NCBI GenBank assembly: GCA_018368345.1 | Contig: JAGZEK010000007.1 | Coordinates: 1-64,000, forward strand | DNA length: 64,000 nucleotides | Direction of reading: 5' to 3' | Origin: Collinsella sp. | Lineage (GTDB): Bacteria; Actinomycetota; Coriobacteriia; Coriobacteriales; Coriobacteriaceae | Translations under genes and position numbers: made by a program | Notes under the pieces: generated by a model | Databases searched by the model: none | What the model was told of the DNA's origin: nothing | What the model saw: only the letters and a program-made list of their open reading frames with translations | In this document: in pieces, positions 50,985-58,864 of the stretch | Position numbering within the stretch: the first letter of the stretch is position 1 | Layout of the letters: every line of letters begins with the position of its first letter

Positions 50985-52655
50985 CTAAACCTCCATGACG
51001 ACCGGGATGATCATCGGACGGGTACGCGTACGGCTCCAAATAAAGTTGGAGAGCGAATCGCGCACGGCCTTGCGAATGGCATCGGAGCCGCTGCTGGTAA
51101 AGCTAAACTTGCCCTTCTCGATCGTCTTCATGATGGATGCGGAGGCATCCTCGGAGAACTGGTCATCGATGGCAAACGAGACGCCGCGGCCCGAGAACTC
51201 GATAGCCTCGATCTTCTTGTGCTTGAGCGAGACGATGGCAACGGCCGTGACCATACCGTCATTGGCGAGCTTCTGGCGATCGCGCAAGACGATGGGGTCG
51301 GTATCGCCGATACGCAGGCCGTCGACGTAGACGACACCGGACTCGACGGGCGTACCGCGCTTGACGATACCGCCGCGCATCTCGAGCGTGTCGCCGTTAT
51401 CGAGGATAAAGATATGATCGTCCTTGAGACCCATCTTACGGGCCAGCTGGGCATGGGCGCGCAGATGCACGGCCTCACCGTGAACCGGCATAAAGTACGT
51501 GGGCTTGGCCATGGCCATCAGGAGCTTGAGCTCCTCCTGGCTACCGTGACCGGAGACGTGGACGAGAGCGCGGTTCTTATCCCACACGTCGCAGCCGAGC
51601 TTAGCCAGGCTGTTGACGACCTGCTGGACGGCTTTCTCATTGCCGGGAACAGGAGTTGCCGAGAGGATAACGGTATCGCCCTCGTGGATGGAGAGCGTCT
51701 TGTGCTCGCCATTGGCCATGCGGGACAGGGCCGACAGCGGCTCGCCCTGCGAACCGGTGCACATGACGACAATCTTATCGTCGGGCAGGTTATCAATATC
51801 GAAGGCATCGATGATATCGGCGTCATCGATGGTGAGGTAGCCCAGCTCACGCGCCACGCGGGTGTTCGTGAGCATGGAACGACCGGTCACAACGACCTTA
51901 CGACCGCACTTACGGGCGGCATCGCAGATCTGTTGCAGACGATGGATGTGGCTCGAGAACGACGCGACGAACACGCGACCCGGGGCATTCTTGATGGCGT
52001 GCAACAGGTTGGGACCAACCTCGGCCTCGGACTTGGTAAAGCCCGGAACCGTGGCGTTGGTGGAGTCGGAAAGCAGCAGGTCGATCCCCTGCTTGGCAAA
52101 GCGACTGATAGCGGCATAGTCGGGCGTGACGCCGTCGATGGGCGTCTGGTCGAGCTTAAAGTCGCCGGTGTGCATAACGGTGCCCTGATTGGTGCGGATG
52201 AACACGCCCAGAGCGCCCGGGATGGAGTGCGTCATCGAGAAAAAGTCGAGCGAGATGCCGCCGAGGTTGACATGGCTGCCGCCCTTGACCTCGCGGAACT
52301 TGGGCGCGCGGATTCGGAACTCGGAGAGCTTGCCCTCGATAAAACCAAGCGTCAGCTTGCTCGAGAAGATGGGCACCTTGTTGTTGAGGTCCTGCAGCAG
52401 GTACGGAAGCGAACCGGTGTGGTCCTCGTGGCCGTGGGTGACGATGATACCGCGGAGCTTCTCCTCGTTCTCTAGGACATAGGTGTAGTCGGGAAGAACC
52501 AGGTCGATACCGGGCTGGGAGTCATCGGGGAACATAAGGCCGGCGTCGACGAGCACCATGTCGTCGCCGCACTCGAAGACCGTCATGTTCTTGCCGATGC
52601 CGTCAAGGCCGCCAAGCGGGATGATCTTCAAGGGAGATGATTTTTTAGCTGCCAT
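50985..52655 (-). CDS. rnj: Ribonuclease J
   Basis: A 556-residue metallo-beta-lactamase/beta-CASP RNase with 5'-3' exo and endo activity. The zinc motif HGHEDHTGSLPYL near residue 75, HTGDFKLDQTP, STNATVPGFT and CTGSQGEPLSAL with the C-terminal HVSGHGSQEELKLL are all present. A GAAAGGAAA lies 13 nt before the ATG, a little far. Its 5' side faces the two family B hairpins and pnp. Confidence 0.95.
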   Translation of the reverse strand: MAAKKSSPLKIIPLGGLDGIGKNMTVFECGDDMVLVDAGLMFPDDSQPGIDLVLPDYTYVLENEEKLRGIIVTHGHEDHTGSLPYLLQDLNNKVPIFSSKLTLGFIEGKLSEFRIRAPKFREVKGGSHVNLGGISLDFFSMTHSIPGALGVFIRTNQGTVMHTGDFKLDQTPIDGVTPDYAAISRFAKQGIDLLLSDSTNATVPGFTKSEAEVGPNLLHAIKNAPGRVFVASFSSHIHRLQQICDAARKCGRKVVVTGRSMLTNTRVARELGYLTIDDADIIDAFDIDNLPDDKIVVMCTGSQGEPLSALSRMANGEHKTLSIHEGDTVILSATPVPGNEKAVQQVVNSLAKLGCDVWDKNRALVHVSGHGSQEELKLLMAMAKPTYFMPVHGEAVHLRAHAQLARKMGLKDDHIFILDNGDTLEMRGGIVKRGTPVESGVVYVDGLRIGDTDPIVLRDRQKLANDGMVTAVAIVSLKHKKIEAIEFSGRGVSFAIDDQFSEDASASIMKTIEKGKFSFTSSGSDAIRKAVRDSLSNFIWSRTRTRPMIIPVVMEV

Positions 52656-52843
52656 AGGTTAGTGTGGTTTCCTTTCTTCGAAACGGGTCTGGAACAACCG
52701 ACGGGGCGCTTCTGGCAAACCGACCGCCGGGAACGTACAAACATGCATCACAGAGTCGATGCAATAACCACAGTATGATACCCATTTGCACAACAACAGA
52801 CCACCCATGCATCAAAGCCCCATCTGAACCGGTCTATCCCGCC

Positions 52844-52986
52844 GGTCTGGGGCCATCGGGGGCCGGGGCGGGTTAAGTTTGCTGCTCTACAGTCCTGCGC
52901 AAGACGGAAAGCACATTAAGTGCTTTCCTTTGCGTGCGGAACTCGCGACAAACTTAACCCGCCCCGGCCCCCGATGGCCCCAGACC
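52844..52986. repeat. Family B giant hairpin, copy 1
   Basis: Arms 52844-52881 and 52949-52986 are a perfect 38-bp inverted repeat. The 67-nt loop contains an inner 9-bp stem GGAAAGCAC/GTGCTTTCC (52906-52914 with 52920-52928) extended by CGCAA/TTGCG on the complementary reading. The flanks of the loop (for example CTGCTCTACAGTCC) are shared with copy 2 as reverse complement. It lies 189 nt upstream of rnj. No coding potential or T-run. Confidence 0.95.
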
Positions 52987-53114
52987 TGTCAAAAAGGGAC
53001 AAGTCTATTTTGGGCGGTTTTATCTGAGGATATACCGGAAGAGAAAGTATCGACAATTCAGGAAAAAGGAAAACTGAATAGACCATCTGACAAAATCGCA
53101 AGCATCACCCACCA

Positions 53115-53263
53115 GCCCTTTTGCTGTTCCCGGCGGGGGCCGCGGGTAAAGTTTATCGCGAGTTCCGCACGAACAGGAGGCCACTTAATGTGGCCTCCGT
53201 CGTGAGCAGGACTGTAGAGCAGGAAACTTTACCCGCGGACCCCGCCGGGAACAGCAAAAGGGC
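53115..53263. repeat. Family B giant hairpin, copy 2
   Basis: Arms 53115-53154 and 53224-53263 match over 39 of 40 bp. The 69-nt loop is the reverse complement of the copy 1 loop with compensatory changes: the inner stem is GGAGGCCAC/GTGGCCTCC (53176-53184 with 53190-53198) and the next helix is CACGA/TCGTG. Outer arms bear no resemblance to those of copy 1 except for GGGTAAAGTTT versus GGGTTAAGTTT next to the loop. The right arm overlaps the pnp terminator. Confidence 0.95.
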
Positions 53264-53286
53264 GACCCCTGTCCGGAGTCGCCCTT
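53256..53286 (-). terminator. Terminator of pnp
   Basis: A 12-bp stem with one G-U pair or mismatch (53258-53269 with 53275-53286) and a 5-nt loop, followed on the minus strand by TTTT. It lies 23 nt after the pnp stop. Bases 53258-53263 also belong to the right arm of family B copy 2, so the two structures are mutually exclusive in RNA. Confidence 0.85.
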
Positions 53287-53309
53287 GCGGTGCTGGTTAT
53301 GTACGGCTG

Positions 53310-55556
53310 TTACTCGGCGTCGTGGTGACGGCGGGGCTTGCGGCCTCCGTTGTCGCCGGGACGGCGCGGACGGTCGCTGCGCTCGGAGCGCTCACGACGC
53401 GGGCGTTCACGACGCTGGAAGTGCTCGCCGTCGCCCTCGGAGGAACCCTCGTCGCGAGCCGGGGCCTCGGGCTTGTCAAGACGATCGAGCGAGATCTTGC
53501 CACGATCGTCGACCTCGATGACGACGACCTTGACCTCGTCGCCCACGTTGAGGACGTCCTCGACCTTCTCCACGCGGCCCTTGGCGACGCGGGAGATGTG
53601 CAGCAGGCCGTCCTTACCGGGCAGCAGGTTGACGAAGGCGCCGAAGGGCTGGATGGAGACCACGCGACCGGTGTACTCCTCGCCCGGCTCAGGAACCTTG
53701 ATGATGAGCTTGATGCGCTCGACGGCCTGATCGACGGACTCGCCGGTGCCGCCGACAAAGACGGTGCCGTCCTCCTGGATGTCGACCGAAGCGCCGGTCT
53801 CATCCTGGATGCCGCGGATGACCTTACCGCCAGAACCGATGACGTCGCGGATCTTATCGGTCGGAACCTGGATGGAGACGATGCGCGGAGCGGTGCTGCG
53901 CGTGGTGTGGCGCGGCTCAGGGATCACATCGAGCATCTTCTGCAGGATGTACGCACGACCCTCCTTGGCCTGCTGCAGGGCGCGGGCCAGAATGTCGAAG
54001 GTGAGGCCGGTGGCCTTGTTGTCCATCTGCAGGGCGGTAATGCCCTCGGTGGTGCCGGTGACCTTAAAGTCCATGTCGCCCAGGAAGTCCTCGAGACCCT
54101 GGATGTCGGACAGGACCACGGTCTTGCCCTCCTCCTGGATCAGGCCCATGGCGATACCGGAGACCGGGCGCTTAATGGGCACGCCGCCGTCCATAAGGGC
54201 GAGCGTGGAGCCGCAGGTCGAAGCCATCGAAGAGGAGCCGTTGGACTCCATGACCTCGGAGACGACGCGGATGGCGTAGGGGAACTCGTTCTCGTCAGGG
54301 AGCACCGGAAGCAGAGCGCGCTCGGCCAGGTTGCCGTGGCCGATCTCGCGGCGCTTGGGGCTGCCCATGCGGCCGGTCTCGCCGGTGCAGAACGGCGGGA
54401 AGTTGTAGTGGTGCATGTAGCGCTTGCCCTCGGTGGGCTCGATGGTATCCAGACGCTGGCCCTCGTTGAGCATACCGAGCGACAGGACGGAAAGCACCTG
54501 AGTCTGGCCACGCTGGAACAGACCGGAGCCGTGAACGAGCGGCAGGTAGTTATCCTTCACCATGATGGGGCGAATCTCATCGGCGGCACGGCCGTCGACG
54601 CGCTCGCCGGTCTCGACGACCATGGTGCGCATAGCCTTCTTCTCGAGCTTCTTGAGCGCCACGGGGATCTCGCGCTCCCAAGCGGCCTGCTCCTCCTCGG
54701 TGAACTCGGCACGGATGGACTCCTTCAGAGCCTCGACCTTGCCGATACGGGAGAGCTTGTCGGCATCGCGAAGGGCGGCGGCCATCTCGTCGTAGTGGGC
54801 GAAGATGCGCTCCTGGACCTCCTCGACGGGCTGGTCGAGCGGGTACTCCTTCTTGACGATGGCGCCATTGACCTGCTCCCACTCGGCAACGAACTCGTCC
54901 TGGGCCTGGCAGAAGGCGGCAAGGGCTTCCTGGCCAAACTTCATGGCGGCGAGCATGTCGTCCTCGGAGATCTCCTCGGCGCCGGCCTCGACCATCGAGA
55001 TGAAGTCGGCAGAGCCGCCCAGCTCCAGGTCCAGGTCGGAGTTCTCGCGCTCCTCGTAGGTGGGGTTGACGATAAACTCGCCGGTCTCCACGTTACGGCC
55101 GATGCGCACGCAGGCAAGCGGGCCCTCGAAGGGCACGCCGCCGAGCGTCATTGCCAGGGAAGCACCCATGACGTTGATGACGTCAAAGGGGTTGACCTGG
55201 TCGGCGACGAGCGAGGTAGCGACGATGTGTACCTCGTTGCGGAAGCCGTCCGGGAAGCTCGGACGAATCGGGCGGTCGATCATACGGGCCGTGAGCGTGG
55301 CCTTCTCGCTGGGACGGCCCTCACGCTTGAGGTAGCCACCCGGGATGCGGCCGGCGGCGTACATCTTCTCGTTGAAGTCGACGGTCAGCGGGAAGAAGTC
55401 GTAGTTCTTACGCTCCTTGGAGACGACCACGGTGTCGAGCATCGTGGTGTCGCCCTGCTTGACCAGACAGGCGCCGGTGGCCTGCTTGGCAAGCTCGCCG
55501 GACTCAAAGGTGTAGGTCTTGCCGTACAGCTCAAAGGTCTTGGATACGAGTGTCAT
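53310..55556 (-). CDS. pnp: Polyribonucleotide nucleotidyltransferase (PNPase)
   Basis: A 748-residue 3'-5' phosphorolytic exoribonuclease. Two RNase PH domains (N-terminal AGRIPGGYLKREGRPSE; second PTEGKRYMHHYNFPPFCTGE and the catalytic MDFKVTG), a KH domain (VIGSGGKVIRGIQDETG) and an S1 domain (GEEYTGRVVSIQPFGAFV). The C-terminal ~55 residues are Arg/Asp-rich and disordered. It is downstream of rpsO, the classic arrangement. Confidence 0.97.
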   Translation of the reverse strand: MTLVSKTFELYGKTYTFESGELAKQATGACLVKQGDTTMLDTVVVSKERKNYDFFPLTVDFNEKMYAAGRIPGGYLKREGRPSEKATLTARMIDRPIRPSFPDGFRNEVHIVATSLVADQVNPFDVINVMGASLAMTLGGVPFEGPLACVRIGRNVETGEFIVNPTYEERENSDLDLELGGSADFISMVEAGAEEISEDDMLAAMKFGQEALAAFCQAQDEFVAEWEQVNGAIVKKEYPLDQPVEEVQERIFAHYDEMAAALRDADKLSRIGKVEALKESIRAEFTEEEQAAWEREIPVALKKLEKKAMRTMVVETGERVDGRAADEIRPIMVKDNYLPLVHGSGLFQRGQTQVLSVLSLGMLNEGQRLDTIEPTEGKRYMHHYNFPPFCTGETGRMGSPKRREIGHGNLAERALLPVLPDENEFPYAIRVVSEVMESNGSSSMASTCGSTLALMDGGVPIKRPVSGIAMGLIQEEGKTVVLSDIQGLEDFLGDMDFKVTGTTEGITALQMDNKATGLTFDILARALQQAKEGRAYILQKMLDVIPEPRHTTRSTAPRIVSIQVPTDKIRDVIGSGGKVIRGIQDETGASVDIQEDGTVFVGGTGESVDQAVERIKLIIKVPEPGEEYTGRVVSIQPFGAFVNLLPGKDGLLHISRVAKGRVEKVEDVLNVGDEVKVVVIEVDDRGKISLDRLDKPEAPARDEGSSEGDGEHFQRRERPRRERSERSDRPRRPGDNGGRKPRRHHDAE

Positions 55557-55658
55557 TGTTCTCCTTTACCCCACAGGCCCCTTGCCTGCGGGCTTCTCAT
55601 GTGACGCGGGCCCCCTGCCCCCGCCACGCTTCAGAGCGTGATTGTTCACGCCCTTACA

Positions 55659-55691
55659 CAAAAAGAGCGCCCCGCTGCGCAGGACGCTCTT
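55659..55691 (-). terminator. Terminator between rpsO and pnp
   Basis: A stem of at least 10 bp with one G-U pair (left arm from 55663, right arm to 55691) followed on the minus strand by TTTTT. It lies 14 nt after the rpsO stop; read-through would supply pnp. Confidence 0.85.
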
Positions 55692-55705
55692 AGCATGTAC
55701 AAATC

Positions 55706-55984
55706 CTACTGGATGTTGTCGCGGATGCCCAGAGCCTTGATGAGCTCACGGTACTCGACGATGTCGTTCTTCTTGATGTAGGAGAGAAGACGACGACGAC
55801 GGCCGACGAGCATGAGCAGGCCACGACGGGTGTGGAAGTCCTTCTGGTGGGACTTCATGTGCTCGGTCAGCTCCTTGATGCGCTCGGTCAGGATGGCGAC
55901 CTGAACCTTGGGGTTACCGGTATCGACCGGGGTGTTACCGAACTGGGCAGTCAGCTCCGCCTTGCGCTCTTTGGAAACAGTCAT
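55706..55984 (-). CDS. rpsO: 30S ribosomal protein S15
   Basis: A 92-residue ribosomal protein. GNTPVDTGNPKVQVAILTER, HMKSHQKDFHTRRGLLMLVG and RRRLLSYIKKNDIVEYRELI are unmistakable. The ATG at 55984 follows GAAAGGTG; the longer frame has no support. A 16-nt palindrome lies 20 nt upstream in the leader. Confidence 0.98.
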   Translation of the reverse strand: MTVSKERKAELTAQFGNTPVDTGNPKVQVAILTERIKELTEHMKSHQKDFHTRRGLLMLVGRRRRLLSYIKKNDIVEYRELIKALGIRDNIQ

Positions 55985-56004
55985 TGTTTCACCTTTCGTT
56001 TCTT

Positions 56005-56020
56005 GTCGCCCGCGGGCGAC
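56005..56020 (-). promoter_or_regulatory. Palindrome in the rpsO leader
   Basis: GTCGCCCGCGGGCGAC is a perfect 16-bp palindrome about 20 nt before the rpsO start. S15 often represses its own translation through a structured leader, so this hairpin is a candidate, although the short central CCGCGG gives a tight loop. Confidence 0.4.
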
Positions 56021-56122
56021 GCTATTCGCCTCGGACTGGGAAGCCGCCGGTGGAGCGAGCATCCAAGGTCGAGGTACCAACAAGTCGGTATGTTACCACA
56101 AGCAGCCCGCGCCTGCGCATCA

Positions 56123-56872
56123 TCACCGACCCAACATGAATTCCATCGCACGGAGGCGCTGATCGGTGTGCGTCGCAGCCCACACATGCGAAAGCCCGAG
56201 TAAGAACGCCGCCGTATGCGGGTCGATTTTCTCGGCCATAAGCGCATCGAAGGTCATCGACATGAGGGCGCGCAGCCACGCGACCTCACCGGTCGACACC
56301 AGCTCGGCACCCGGAACGCTCGACGCGCACGACCCGCACATGAGACCGCCCGCCTGGGGCGAAAAATACGACAGCATGGGGTCTCCGCACAGCACGCAGG
56401 CCGAAAAATCGGGTCGATAGCCAACGTGCGACAGCAGCTTAAAGACATATGCCGCCACAAGTAGGTCCATATGAGCCGTGTCGAGCCCGCTGCCCACCAG
56501 GGCAAGAGCTCGCTGCGTTATGGCAAAGGTAAACGGGTCCTCGGCGTCCTCGAACGAGCACACGCGCGCGACCTCGGCGATCGCGCTTGCGGCGCAGGTC
56601 GTCTCGTAATCGGGCGCAGCGCCGAGCGGCGCCTCCATAAGCTCGGCCTGGGAAACCACGTCGAGTGACCGTCCATGTGCAAGCAGCATATCGACCGTAC
56701 AGAACAGCTCGCAGCGCGCAGCCAGGCGTCCGCCGGGTTTGCGGGCGCCCTTTGCCACGGCGCGAACCTGCCGCCCCCGCTCGTCAAGCATCGTCAAGAT
56801 CAGGTCGGTCTCTTTGAGCTTAGTCTTATCGAGCACGAGCACTTTCGTGCGATATGTCCGGGAGCCTGCCAT
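56123..56872 (-). CDS. recO: DNA repair protein RecO
   Basis: A 249-residue mediator of RecA loading in the RecFOR pathway. The OB fold is N-terminal (KVLVLDKTKLKETDLILTML, VAKGARKPGGRL) and the zinc motif is CVLCGD...GLMCGSC in the C-terminal half. The start has no strong RBS and lies 15 nt after era, suggesting coupling. Confidence 0.93.
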   Translation of the reverse strand: MAGSRTYRTKVLVLDKTKLKETDLILTMLDERGRQVRAVAKGARKPGGRLAARCELFCTVDMLLAHGRSLDVVSQAELMEAPLGAAPDYETTCAASAIAEVARVCSFEDAEDPFTFAITQRALALVGSGLDTAHMDLLVAAYVFKLLSHVGYRPDFSACVLCGDPMLSYFSPQAGGLMCGSCASSVPGAELVSTGEVAWLRALMSMTFDALMAEKIDPHTAAFLLGLSHVWAATHTDQRLRAMEFMLGR

Positions 56873-56887
56873 GCGCGCCGCGCGTCC

Positions 56888-57955
56888 TTAGTCCTCGGCG
56901 TTGTAGCCAAAGCGGCGAATCTGGGCCTCGTCGTCACGCCAGCCGGCCTTGACCTTCACGTCCAGCTCCAAAAAGACCTGCGTGCCAAAGATGCGCTCAA
57001 GATCGCGACGGGCGTCGATACCGATATGCTTGATCATCTCGCCGCCCTTGCCGATGATGATGCCCTTTTGGCCCTCGCGCTCGACGTAAATGGTGGCGTG
57101 CACGCGCAGCACCTTCTTGGTCTGCTCAAGCGCATCGCAGATCACGCCAACGGAGTGCGGAATCTCATCACGGGTGCGGCGCAAGACCTTCTCGCGCACA
57201 AACTCGGCAACGAGCGTCTCGTCGGAAGCGTCGGTACCCATGTCCTCGGGGAACCAACGCGGACCCTCAGGCAAAAAGTGCGCAACGGTCTCGATAAATG
57301 CATCGACGTTGAAATTCTTGACCGACGACGTCACGATCTCGTCGTCATATTCCATGAGTTCGTGGGCTGCCTTAAGCTGCTCCATGACCTGTGTGGGGTC
57401 GGCCTCATCGGCCTTGGTGAGCACCAGGACCTTCTTGCAACGAGCGCATCTGACGCGCTCGGCAACCCAGGCGTCTCCCCTGCCGATCGGTTTGGTGGCA
57501 TCAATCAAAAACGCGACAACATCGACATCGTTCAGCTCGAACAACGCGCTCTTGTTGAGCTCGGATCCCAAGCCGTCCTTGGGCTTATGAATACCGGGGG
57601 TATCGACAAAGACCAGCTGGTAGCCGGGGCGGTTGACGACGGCGCGCATGCGGCGGCGGGTCGTCTGGGCCACCGGCGAGGTGATGGCGACCTTTTTGCC
57701 ATAGCAGGCATTAAGCAGCGTAGACTTGCCAGCGTTGGGACGACCGACCAGGGCCACAAAGCCGCTGCGGAAACCGGGCTCCACGTCACCAAAGCCCGCG
57801 AGGTTGTCGTCCTCGTCGCACAGGGCGTCGAGTTCCTCGTCGCTCATACCCTCAAACGGGTCGAACTCCTCGACATCCTCGAGCTCCTCGGTATCCACCG
57901 CGTCCAGGGACTCGTCGTCCAAAATCTCATCGGTAGGCTGCATATTGTCGGACAT
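56888..57955 (-). CDS. era: GTPase Era
   Basis: A 355-residue GTPase for 16S rRNA maturation. G-domain: GRPNAGKSTLLNACYGKKVA, DTPGIHKPKDGLG and LTKADEAD; the C-terminal KH domain has GIIIGKGGEMIKHIG. The N-terminal ~65 residues are an acidic extension (many Asp/Glu) absent from typical 300-residue Era. RBS GAAAGGG. It sits between dgkA and recO as in many Gram-positives. Confidence 0.95.
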   Translation of the reverse strand: MSDNMQPTDEILDDESLDAVDTEELEDVEEFDPFEGMSDEELDALCDEDDNLAGFGDVEPGFRSGFVALVGRPNAGKSTLLNACYGKKVAITSPVAQTTRRRMRAVVNRPGYQLVFVDTPGIHKPKDGLGSELNKSALFELNDVDVVAFLIDATKPIGRGDAWVAERVRCARCKKVLVLTKADEADPTQVMEQLKAAHELMEYDDEIVTSSVKNFNVDAFIETVAHFLPEGPRWFPEDMGTDASDETLVAEFVREKVLRRTRDEIPHSVGVICDALEQTKKVLRVHATIYVEREGQKGIIIGKGGEMIKHIGIDARRDLERIFGTQVFLELDVKVKAGWRDDEAQIRRFGYNAED

Positions 57956-57967
57956 GGGAATCCCTTT

Positions 57968-58345
57968 CTAAATAAAGTCGAGCGCGTGGGCAAATACCAG
58001 TACGCCCACAATCGCGGCGGTGATGGAAAGAACGTATACAGAGGCGGCGGCGATGTCCTTCGCACGCTTGGCCAGCGGATGGAGCTCCTGGGTCGCTAGG
58101 TCGACGATAGCCTCCATAGCGGTGTTGCACAGCTCGCCGTGAATCACCAGGCCACAACAGATGATAATCGTGGCCCACTCGGCAATGTCGAGCCCCACGA
58201 TACAGCCGGCAATGACAGTGCACACGCCCGCCACGAGCATGACCTTAATGTTGCGCTCGGTCTTGACGGCGGTGACGAAGCCCTCCATGGCGTAGGAAAA
58301 CGACTTTAAGAAGGACGGATGGTCCTTGTTCGATCCGGGAATCAT
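57968..58345 (-). CDS. dgkA: Diacylglycerol kinase family (undecaprenol kinase-like)
   Basis: A 125-residue membrane enzyme with three helices. SFSYAMEGFVTAVKTERNIKVML is the N-terminal signature, and ELCNTAMEAIVDL plus HPLAKRAKDIAAASVYV contain the active-site Glu and Asp region. In Gram-positives this short form phosphorylates undecaprenol. RBS TAGGAG. The ybeY-dgkA-era order is conserved. Confidence 0.93.
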   Translation of the reverse strand: MIPGSNKDHPSFLKSFSYAMEGFVTAVKTERNIKVMLVAGVCTVIAGCIVGLDIAEWATIIICCGLVIHGELCNTAMEAIVDLATQELHPLAKRAKDIAAASVYVLSITAAIVGVLVFAHALDFI

Positions 58346-58354
58346 AGACGGCTC

Positions 58355-58864
58355 CTAGTCGTGGGCGTGGTTGGTGATGGGGCCGACGTGGACTAGCTTA
58401 GGGTCCTCGCCGCGCTCGAGCGCCAGATCGCGCAGGATGGCGTCCTCGCGGGCCTCCATGACCTCGGCCTCGTCGTCCTCGATGTGGTCATAGCCCAGCA
58501 GGTGCAGCATGCCGTGAACGAGCATCAGACGGCACTCGTCAGCGGGGCTATTGCCAAAACCGGGGGCCTGACGGGCAATAACCTGCGGGGCCAAGATAAT
58601 ATCGCCGAGCTCGAGCGTCTCATCGGCGGGAATGTCATCGTCAAAGGCCGAATCGCACTCAAACGAGAGTACATCGGTGGTGCGATCGATACCGCGCCAC
58701 TCGTGGTTGAGCTCGTGCATCTCGTCCTCGTCGACATACGAAAGGGAAATCTCGACTTCACGTTCAACGCCCTCGGCGGCAAGCACAACCTCGCAGATGT
58801 GCTCCACCTCCTGCGCATCGAGCAGCGTATCGAGTTCGGCATCGTTGCTGATCAATACACTCAA
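58355..58864 (-). CDS. ybeY: Endoribonuclease YbeY
   Basis: A 169-residue zinc endoRNase for 16S rRNA 3'-end processing and ribosome quality control. The motif LVHGMLHLLGYDH (H3XH5XH type) is intact near residue 118. The start is TTG, set by AAGGAG 5 nt upstream; it overlaps the phoH stop (TTGA). Confidence 0.94.
   Translation of the reverse strand: MSVLISNDAELDTLLDAQEVEHICEVVLAAEGVEREVEISLSYVDEDEMHELNHEWRGIDRTTDVLSFECDSAFDDDIPADETLELGDIILAPQVIARQAPGFGNSPADECRLMLVHGMLHLLGYDHIEDDEAEVMEAREDAILRDLALERGEDPKLVHVGPITNHAHD

Noticed and set aside
52844..53263. Retron or insertion sequence.
   Set aside because: No reverse transcriptase or transposase gene nearby, no target-site duplication that I could recognise; kept as hairpin repeats of unknown nature.
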